A DNA stretch of 64,000 bases, taken from positions 64,001-128,000 of the forward strand of contig JAJEKV010000048.1 in the NCBI GenBank assembly GCA_021234155.1, written 5' to 3'. The position numbers were made by a program, and so were the translations under genes. Each line of letters begins with the position of its first letter. Position 1 is the first letter of the stretch. This document shows positions 56,710-64,000 of this stretch, one piece after another. The notes under the pieces were generated by a model. That model saw nothing but the letters and a program-made list of their open reading frames with translations, did no database searches and had not been told where the DNA came from. The stretch comes from Isoetes taiwanensis. Its lineage: Eukaryota; Streptophyta; Lycopodiopsida; Isoetales; Isoetaceae.

Positions 56710-57221
56710 CTAGCCAGCTTCATAATACTTTGAGTACGCCTCGTACATCTTCATGTACTCCTGGTACTCCTTCAATTTCTTCTTGTACTCTCGCTCATGC
56801 TTGAGTACATAAGATTCCCGTGCTGGCTTGCCCTTCTTGGGGTCAGTTGTTGGCTTTGGCCATTTCGGGTAGGGAGGTGGTGCTGCAGCTTCTTCATTGT
56901 TGGGGTTGGAAGGTCCGAGCCTTTTGCTGTGCGGGGAATTCTCCGTGCCTCGTCGTCCGACTCTGTCTCTGATGAAGAAGATGGTGGCCAATCGAGCTCC
57001 CGCTCCCTTATGCTAACCCTTTTGCTTGGTGTTGTCTTTGTTTTCCTCCGGGGTTTCTTTGGCAGTTCTGGGTCCTTCGCTTTGGCCTCCTTCTGCTTCT
57101 TGCACTCCTCCTTCTCTGCAAGTCTCTTCCTCTTTGTTGCTTTCTTCCTCTTGACCATTTTCCTTTGTCGATGCGTAGCTTCTCTGGTAGCGCCAAGTTT
57201 CTGACATGTTCCTTCAGGCAA
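56710..57221 (-). pseudogene. Relative of the chromovirus H3-type ORF, lacking the histone fold
   Basis: On the minus strand two overlapping frames encode a Lys/Arg-rich segment (HRQRKMVKRKKATKRKRLAE), an acidic Ser-rich patch, PPPYPKWPKP and a helical domain ESYVLKHEREYKKKLKEYQE-YMKMYEAYSKYY. The last two correspond to PPYPKYLR and [32 protein letters not shown] in the chromovirus H3-like ORF, in the same order. A single-base indel near 56975 is implied. The frame ends at a TAG, followed within about 25 nt by an A28 run (minus strand). No H3 fold follows and the N-terminus only weakly recalls an H3 tail (ATREATHRQRK). Confidence 0.65.
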
Positions 57222-57236
57222 GAACTACTGCTACCA

Positions 57237-57512
57237 CTCACACAGTGCGCGAGAAGCACTTTCAAAATTTTGGGAATGCCCTGGGCGCACTCTATGAGGG
57301 GTCATTCCTTTTTTGGCTCTAACTTTAGTTTTCTATGCAGTTTCTTAGTGTTAGAACATACATTCCTAGCTTAAATTTAAATTCTAAGCTACCCTGAGCT
57401 ATCAGATTACTCTAATTATGCATCTATCTAGGTCAAAATTGGTCAGCCACTCACACAGTGCGCGAGACCCTTGTTCAAAATTTTTGAAAATGCCTGGGGT
57501 GCACTCTGTGAG
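57237..57512. repeat. Hairpin repeats of the second H3-type element, upstream pair
   Basis: Units at 57237-57298 and 57450-57512, 213 bp apart, same inverted repeat as at 56.3 kb. Together four hairpins bracket the ORF. Spacing near 200 bp parallels the 201-bp hairpin repeats of the chromovirus. Confidence 0.85.
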
Positions 57513-57639
57513 ATATCACTCTCTAATGGCCAGAAATTTTCAGGGTTTTCTACTGTTCTTCCTAATTTGACATACATATCCACCTCGAAGGGTGGCTCAC
57601 CATAACATAACATATGTAACAACAACATCAATAACATCA

Positions 57640-58390
57640 ACATAAGGGAAATCCTACCCAAGGCTCAGACTCATGGGGATCAACTGACGGCTTGGGTCTC
57701 CAGAAGTCAATGCAGATAGAATTCATGGCGAATGGATTGGGCTGGCATAAGAACATGGCCGTTGGGTAGTCCACTACATCCGCCCCTCCTGTGCATAATT
57801 TGCAGAATAGGCTGATAAGTCTTAAGACTCGACCGTAGCCTGCCGGGTGCATAGCCAAGGGGGCTACTCCTGGGTTGCATCTCCTCAGTCCCAATGAGGC
57901 AGGAGGAGATCACTCCCTCCAGAGGCATGCATGCCCATCACAGGTGGCTAGAGGGCCACTGCCCGTCTATGACTTGAACCCTATGGAAGGTGACGCATCA
58001 CCCCAGAGGTATCGAGCCCATGCCTTGCCCACACGCAGTGGCCTTGCCCACACGCAGTGGCAAACCATCAGGCCTAGCCTGCTAAGATACCTGGTAGGCT
58101 TTACACACTAGAGGAATTAATCTGCAATGGGACAAGCCCCCCTTATCTGCCGGTCTAGTCCCGTCACTCACAGCCAGGCGGGCTCTTATGCACATGCCGC
58201 ATTAATTGGGAATTAATGAGGCTATCTAGATACATCAACTACTAAAGGTTTCAGGGCCTCTACCCCTCTTTCCAATACACAAGAGAGCATAGAATGGAAC
58301 ATCATCATCATCAAAGAACTGAAATACTAAATAATATCTATTCTATCTACCTAAACAAACATGGTTAGGTTCATTCGTTAAGGTTGGTGA
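57640..58390 (-). mobile_element. Diverged LTR related to the chromovirus LTR
   Basis: On the minus strand CTGCCTCATTGGGACTGAGG-AGATGCAAC, ATTCTGCAAATTATGCACAGG-AGGGGCGGATG, GTGCATAAGAGCCCGCC and GTATTGGAAAGAGGGGTAGAG match 4230-4800 of the chromovirus LTR in the same order. The outer part and the PBS are not recognisable, so ends are approximate. A 20-bp unit (GCCTTGCCCACACGCAGTGG) is duplicated at 58021-58060. Confidence 0.75.
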
Positions 58391-58877
58391 TCTTAGGATC
58401 TATAAGGCTGCTAAGACTGAGCTACCATACTATCCTAGCTCATTGCGTGCTAAGAGTCGGCTTTGTACAACGGAATCACAGGTTACTTGATCCTTGGCTC
58501 GTTCCTGCTCCTCGAATCGCGTCCATGCCTTCGTTCGAGCTGAATGCAGCTGCTCCTGGGAGAACTGTTGTGCAAATTGACTCGGCGGCAGTGTTGGGGA
58601 AACTTTCAAACCTTGTTAGGAAAATTTCCTGCAAGTCCTAAAACTATTCGGAATTTATAAAATCCAGTCGGAAGCTCCCTGTTGCTAATACCTCAAACCG
58701 GAAATAATATATATTCAATACTTTTTTTTTTAATTAGAAACTCACAAATCATTAAATAGCAGGAATAAAGTTGATAATTTAAAAATTAAGATCTTCAGTC
58801 AAAAGTTTAACACAAAAGAGTACGCAAGAAAACTTACAATGTTTCATAGTAGCAAATGATACTCTAAAAGATACTCT
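58391..58877. other. Unassigned, one short ORF
   Basis: Plus-strand ORF 58384-58641 (RTVVQIDSAAVLGKLSNLVR) has no recognised domain. AT-rich beyond 58700, with intron-like composition before the next exon. Confidence 0.3.
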
Positions 58878-59022
58878 AAAAGTATAGTACTATATGAAGA
58901 TGCTGCAAAACAATTGTTGAAGAAGCTAACAAAGGCATTGCATGACTTTCGAGCTGTAATTGCTGTTGTTTCTTCTTTTGAGACTTGTGTGGATCTTCTG
59001 GCTTCAAGTTATCTGCGGACTG
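58878..59022 (+). pseudogene. MutS homologue (MSH6-type) exon fragment
   Basis: The frame reads SKSIVLYEDAAKQLLKKLTK and continues ALHDFRAVIAVVSSFE, resembling the helical core segment of plant MSH6/MSH7 (VVFYEDAAKKQL-type motif). A good donor, CTG|GTAAGG, ends the segment near 59021. No other MutS domain (ATPase Walker motifs, clamp) was found nearby, so this is an isolated exon or gene fragment. The ORF continues to 59315 past the donor, probably intron. Confidence 0.5.
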
Positions 59023-59640
59023 GTAAGGTTTTAGATGCCTACATTTTCTTAGCAGTAGGTCATTGGCTTTATCTGGTTTTATCTGGTCTGGAAAGGGCTT
59101 TACTACTACTCCAATCCAACCATATGGGGCTGGGCAATGGCTGTGCGCTGGGGAATGGCGTAAGCTGCCCTCTGCTGCTACATTATCTGCTACATTATCA
59201 GATTTTTGTGCAAGGAAGAATTGATGTAGGCAGGCTTCGTAATATAGATCGGCGTCTGTTAATCAGGAGTGCCGAAGACAACAGAGCAGCTGAAGCTGTC
59301 GGTTTAATGGAGTAAGCATGAAGAGCCAATTCTCTGAAATAGACAGCTGATGTGGAAGATAGCAAATGTGAAGATTATATCAGGTGAAAACATCAGAAGG
59401 AGCAAGAGCAGACTGCCACGGTGATGCTGAATGCTGCAGAGTCTTGTCAGTTTAGAGGAGCCGAGCTCATTGCGAAGGACCAGCTTTTATTGTTCATTGC
59501 TTGAATCTTAATAGAGCCACCAGAAGTTGTGTTAGCCAATTCCATCCGGTGGTGATTCCATTTCGATGCGTGTTTTACAAGGAGTAGCGGATTCGATCTA
59601 TGTGGAGGAGGAGGGTTTAGACAGAGGATATTTGCCAAGG
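59023..59640. other. Unassigned, exon-poor region
   Basis: Reads as intron or decayed gene sequence following the MutS-like exon. No domain recognised on either strand. Confidence 0.3.
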
Positions 59641-59641
59641 A

Positions 59642-60013
59642 ATGATCGCTAGTCTATTTCGTGGGAGGTATGATGAGAAAAGAAAAAACAGAGGACCCCG
59701 AATGTCACGCATTGTGGGAGGGTCTTACAAAAAAAATTATTCTGTTCAATACTCATTCTCAATAAAAAAATCTATGTCTAATACCTGGAATTGTTTTGCC
59801 GAATCCGAATCCTTGTTGCTTGACGGAATGGGGCTGGTGCAAGAATCGATCCAGATAGGGGTACAAGATCCGGCTCTGTTCTTGCTGGGCGGGAAGGATC
59901 CGGAAACCAGGGAATTTCTGCGAGGAAGGCTTAGGATGGTCACCCGACTAGGGCGGTTTTTGTCCAGCATGGACGGTAGCATTACACTCTCCCGGGGAAT
60001 TTCCCCAACGTAG
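59642..60013 (+). CDS. Hypothetical ORF, possibly on the other strand or organelle-derived
   Basis: 123 codons on plus (VQDPALFLLGGKDPETREFL) and an overlapping 112-codon minus ORF at 59746-60084 (SFPPSKNRAGSCTPIWIDSC). Both stay open over 270 bp, so strand is uncertain. The balanced base composition differs from the flanks and recalls mitochondrial intergenic DNA, but I cannot confirm that. No domain recognised. Confidence 0.25.
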   Translation: MIASLFRGRYDEKRKNRGPRMSRIVGGSYKKNYSVQYSFSIKKSMSNTWNCFAESESLLLDGMGLVQESIQIGVQDPALFLLGGKDPETREFLRGRLRMVTRLGRFLSSMDGSITLSRGISPT

Positions 60014-60767
60014 CTCGGCGGCGCCTGGCAATGCGGACTAGCAGCTTGGTTTGGCCGGAATGGCCCAAGGAAGCCAAAATGCAAAAATGGAAAGGGTTTA
60101 GGGTCTCTTCTTTTGTTCCTTTTACACGAACTTTTAAGTTAAGATTAGAAGGGACCAATGGGGCTTTGCCATTTGGCAAAGGGGTTTAATTGCATATGTT
60201 TAATATATATGTGCAACATACGAAGTTGCCCCTAGGCACAACCCTTTCCAAAAATAAGCGCATGATATTCCACCGATTCTGCAAATGATTAGACCTTGTG
60301 CTTTAGGTTCTGTATAGTTGACAACATTCATAAGATGAGATTTGATACGCAACTTTGAATAGGAAATTTACCATGCCGAGGATTGCCAACAATTACCAAG
60401 GAACCTCCTAATGTAGGGATTTCTACCGTAATAGGCCAGCATTACAGATGTCCGAATCTAAGAGCAATAAATTAAATTAGATAAAAATAGAGAGAAGGGT
60501 GCATGCATAAATTTAGACTAGATGTGAATGATCAAAAATACCTGGAAGGATGATGCCCGCCACACAGCTTTCTGGAGGCCAAAGAATATATAATTGCTAG
60601 CAAGCAGATCTGTTCCCTAAGCCTTCTCTCCCTTCGATTTAGATCAAGTACTTGTAATTTTGATCTTGCGAAGGATTCCCCTGCAAAAAAAAGCTCTGTC
60701 CAGTTTGCATAATGCAGATTTCTAAAAAAATGATCCCTTCCATCATAAACATTTATTTACAACAGAA
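60014..60767. other. Unassigned, no gene recognised
   Basis: AT-rich with no convincing ORF. A possible splice acceptor, TAATGCAG, lies near 60715 ahead of the next exon. Confidence 0.35.
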
Positions 60768-61289
60768 GTTAATAAGGAGCAAGATTATGGAGGAAGCCGC
60801 AAAGAAGAACATGCTTCAACACAGCCGCCAGATTTAGGTATTTTTTCTCTGTCATGTTATGTATTATATGTGAGTTACTAATCAGGTTTTATAAATCCAG
60901 AGCAAGAAGAGGACGTTGTATCTTCTCAGGAAAGACAGGCTGTCCTTGTGAACACTTTGGACTTAAGGTAACATGCATGCATTATATTGACATTTTTACA
61001 TGTATTGACATTTTTGTTTTTCAGTGTCAAAGAAAAAGAAGTTGTTTGTATGTTTCTAATGAAGATCTCAACCGTCAATGAGATGTACACTCAAATTCCA
61101 AAATTTATGGCAGAACAAAACAGGTCTAGACAAAGAACTTTTAGAGGTACTCGAAACCTCAGTCAATTAGAGAAGCTAGATCTAGTAGTAAAGCACTTAC
61201 TCGAGCAAAATTCTGAGTTGGCTGCCAAAAAAAATGCTCACCAAGTGGGGTTTTGTGTATCTGATTTGTTCTTTGATGTCAGCTCCTAG
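60768..61289 (+). CDS. Three-exon host gene fragment, unknown function
   Basis: Exons about 60768-60837, 60886-60967 and 61025-61289 have consensus GT/AG borders and stay in one reading frame across both junctions: DLG|FINPEQEEDVV and LDLS|VKEKEVVCMF. The last exon (TVNEMYTQIPKFMAEQNRSR, LEKLDLVVKHLLEQNSELAA) is helical and ends at a TAG. The 5' end and upstream exons are not defined. Phase agreement at both joins argues for a real spliced gene. Family not recognised. Confidence 0.5.
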
Positions 61290-61618
61290 TTGGCAAGCTA
61301 TAAGGAATGACTAATGTACTGATCTTTGATCTCTTAATAGACTGATTTACTGACTTGTTCTTTCTGTACTCATGGTCTTGGTATTTCAGAAATTGCATAT
61401 AGTTTTCAGTTTCTCCCCCTTTTTTATTTTTTATTTTTTTTTTGTATGGAACATAATTTGTTTCTTAAGGTATGGAACACATTGAATCCACATTCATGCT
61501 CTCTCATATTTTCTAACACGAATGCATGATTGCCTTTGTATAAATACATCCAGTTCCGTCCTATATGCATTCAGATCTACATCTTCGTATGCTTTAGAAT
61601 CTGATCAAGGCATGTGAC

Positions 61619-61777
61619 ACAATATACCCCTAACTTTTTGCAAAATTCACAGTATACCCCTAACTTTCTAAAAATTCACAAAATGCCCCTAAAAACCTAT
61701 ATGTTAGGGGCATTTCATGAATTTTTAGACAGTTAGGGGTATATTGTGAATTTTGCAAAAAGTTAGGGGTATATTGT
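61619..61777. mobile_element. Fold-back MITE
   Basis: A 159-bp near-perfect inverted repeat: ACAATATACCCCTAACTTTT at one end and AAAGTTAGGGGTATATTGT at the other, closing on TATATG near 61700. No interior ORF. The whole element would form a single hairpin in RNA. Confidence 0.85.
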
Positions 61778-62713
61778 AGTTTTTCCCAAAGTTTTATTAG
61801 TAGAAACTTATGGCATCATAATGAGCTATTCAGGATCATAGCAAAAATATGCTCAATGGAAAGGCAATAGGCAATAAAGGGGGGATTGTATATAAATTAT
61901 CTAGAGGGGGAATGTTGTCAGAAAGGGGCAAATAAAGAGACTATTAAGTAAGGGAGATATTAAACTACAAAATCACAGGGGGATTGTTGAGAAAAGGGTA
62001 TTAACTAAGTATGGGATATTAAACTACAAGGTCACAAAAGGGGAATGGTTGAAAAGAGGGGTATGAATGGAGGGGATATTCTGGGAAGGGACTCGCAATA
62101 GACACAAAACCGGCCGATAGATAGGCTTGTCATTCATCACAGCAGCAGTATACAATGGTTTTGAGGAAGAGAGAGGGGTAGCCGACCATAGGAACAATAT
62201 CGGACTACCCCATAAAAAGAAATGTGCACAGGCAACATAGAAGGGCAATGGCGACAACTTCTCACCGGGATAAAAACCTCGCTCTTCGGGTTTTCGAGGA
62301 AAACCCTAATGAGAAATGGTCGCCAACAACCTTGAATGTGATGCCTCGAAACTCAAGAAGATGGAGGGACGGGCGAACCCAAAGAGAAAGCAGACCCCGC
62401 AGGATGGCGTGAAGCCCCCGAATGTGTTGCCCGGAGAACCGAAAAGATGATGTACTGGCAAACACAACTCTAGACCCCATAAGATGCTAAGAAAAGAAGA
62501 GTCAAGAGAAGGAGACATGTCAATGGCTTAAGTTAAAAAGCAGGATCCCCACATGACCGCAAAAAAAACCTGCAGCAACTCAAAAGAACCCCAAAAAATA
62601 CCCGGAAATGGTTAGAAGGAACTAACATGCATGGCATGGACAAGGTAAGCCGCACCACCAACCCCTGCAGAGAAGAGCAAATTAGAACAGAAATCAGCAC
62701 CCCGAAGGGGAAA
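61778..62713. other. Unassigned, with one copy of a dispersed repeat
   Basis: GGGAAGGGACTCGCAATAGA-CACAAAACCGGCCGA at 62084-62118 recurs with one change (CATAATAGA) at 63146-63180. Short ORFs are not convincing. Confidence 0.4.
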
Positions 62714-62898
62714 AAGCATCACCCCGCGGGTGGAAATCAAGTATGCGTCACCCTCAAGGTGGAAGTAAATAGCATCACCCTCAAGGTGGAAAAAATAGCA
62801 TCACCCTCAAGGTGGAACAAATAGCATCACCCTCAAGGTGGAAAAAATAGCATCACCCTCAAGGTGGAAATAAATAGCATCACCCTCAAGGTGGAAAT
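62714..62898 (+). repeat. Minisatellite, 25-27 bp units
   Basis: Seven units of TAGCATCACCCTCAAGGTGG plus GAARWAAA; the first two are diverged. CACCCTCAAGGTG is itself nearly palindromic. The ORF across it (62627-62824) is an artefact of the repeat. Confidence 0.9.
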
Positions 62899-64000
62899 AA
62901 AAAACAACATATGAAAAGTGACATGATAGTAATGCAAAAACATTATTATAGTAAATGCCAAGTGAACAACATGAAAAAAACATGTCCCCCTGAGCAGGGC
63001 GGGAAGGGGGGGAAGCTCGGAGAAGGAAGGAAGCTGCTGTGAGAAGACGCCGATACTTAGGTCTTTGAAGGGGAAAAGAGCCCTATATAGGCTCGTCCCT
63101 CCCCGAATAATGGCGATCGATGGCTACCGGATCGATGCGATTCCCGGGAAGGGACTCATAATAGACACAAAACCGGCCGACTACCAGAGAACTTCCTAAC
63201 TACAAGCCCAACCGCTGCGAAACCTCCAAATGTTGAGACGGGTCACGAAGCACGTAGCGAGAGTGAGAAGACGAGGAACGCCAGCGGCCGTGAGCACGAG
63301 CTGTATCATGCGGAACCCGGCGAAGATGCGTTAAGCCGGGCCCGGCGCGACGAAAGCGTAATGCGTACTATAAAGAGGGGTCCAAGCCTATAGCCAAAAG
63401 GCAATCCCCTCCACCACAAGCGGCAAATAATAGGATAAAGGGCGAAAGAAGAGGGAGAGGAGCTTAAAAAGAGGCCCGCCCACGGAGGATCGAGGAGATG
63501 GTAAGAACCGGTGGAGATCAAGCGCTGAAGAATAGTGACGGGGCATGCGGCCGCAGGTCAAACAGGCTAAAGAAACCGTGATGACGCGGGCAAGTTGATC
63601 GCGCTTTGGAACGGCAGATAAAAATGTCGCATTATGAGATAAATCCAAAAAGAAAGATCATGCCGCTTAAGAGCGAGGGCCTCGTGAGATGCGCGAAAAG
63701 CGGCAAAGGAAAGGACGATGAGGGCAGCACGGCCAAAGAAGGAACGGGCGGTTGGCGGTAAACAAAATGGAGAACAATAGAGCGAACATGTTGAGGCATG
63801 AGGGGAAGCAAGGTGCGGGGGACGAGTCCCACGAAGTAGACCGACGAGCCAAGGACTGTGAAAAGGGGAGGGCAGGTTGAAAACTTGATGAAAACGGATA
63901 TTGCAGCAGAGGTCGAAGCAATGGACGAGGGCTTAATGTGATGAGAATAATGAAGAGTGGCAAAAAAGGCGAACAACAACAAAGGGGAAAGCCGGAGATA
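62899..64000. other. Unassigned, GC-richer end of the window
   Basis: Overlapping minus-strand ORFs at 63388-63982 have Ser/Pro/Leu-rich translations without recognisable domains. Purine-rich plus strand. No transposon ends identified. Confidence 0.35.

Noticed and set aside
59642-60084. Confident call of an organellar DNA insertion
   Set aside because: Composition and open frames hint at it, but I could not match any known mitochondrial or plastid gene.

Overview
This is a repeat-dominated stretch of a land-plant nuclear genome. The evidence is LTR retrotransposons primed by initiator tRNA-Met, a Pack-MULE with a 9-bp target duplication, CACTA-type sequence (DUF4216), a plant-style LINE, and intron-containing fragments of host genes. 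The species cannot be named from sequence alone. No intact ordinary host gene is evident. All coding claims come from reading the translations and motifs by eye; no database was searched.

Layout. 0-2.4 kb: part of a minus-strand Ty3/gypsy element (gag, PBS, LTR). 2.4-3.36 kb: 5'-truncated LINE. 3.4-3.55 and 17.2-19.3 kb: a decayed host gene split by a 13.6-kb Ty3 chromovirus (3552-17175; LTRs 1640 and 1621 bp, TSD GCAGT). 21.5-22.3 kb: unrecognised minus-strand ORF. 22276-39362: minus-strand Ty1/copia element (588-bp LTRs, TSD CTTTC), split by about 11.8 kb of nested, decayed repeats. 39.4-49.3 kb: CACTA remnant carrying a MULE (45624-47733) with a captured cold-shock-domain fragment. 49.3-54.3 kb: array of about 1.12-kb tandem repeats flanked by CG-rich blocks. 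56.2-58.4 kb: diverged relative of the chromovirus, minus strand. 58.9-61.3 kb: host gene fragments (a MutS-like exon and a three-exon unknown). 61.6-64 kb: fold-back MITE, minisatellite and unassigned DNA.

The most important observation is in the chromovirus. Between its primer-binding site and gag it carries an open reading region (5787-6924) that starts with an almost exact histone H3 tail (ARTKQTYRKTG) and ends with a complete H3 histone fold running from the alphaN helix to the C-terminal ERP. About 270 residues of charged linker separate the two. The same element encodes an integrase with a C-terminal chromodomain. The region is broken by apparent frameshifts and a TAG, so this copy is probably damaged. 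The related element near 57 kb carries the same linker domain, which suggests the reading frame belongs to a family. Downstream of the H3-like region lie three exact-period (201 bp) hairpin repeats and two unrecognised ORFs before gag-pol. Every in-frame premature stop in gag-pol is TAG.
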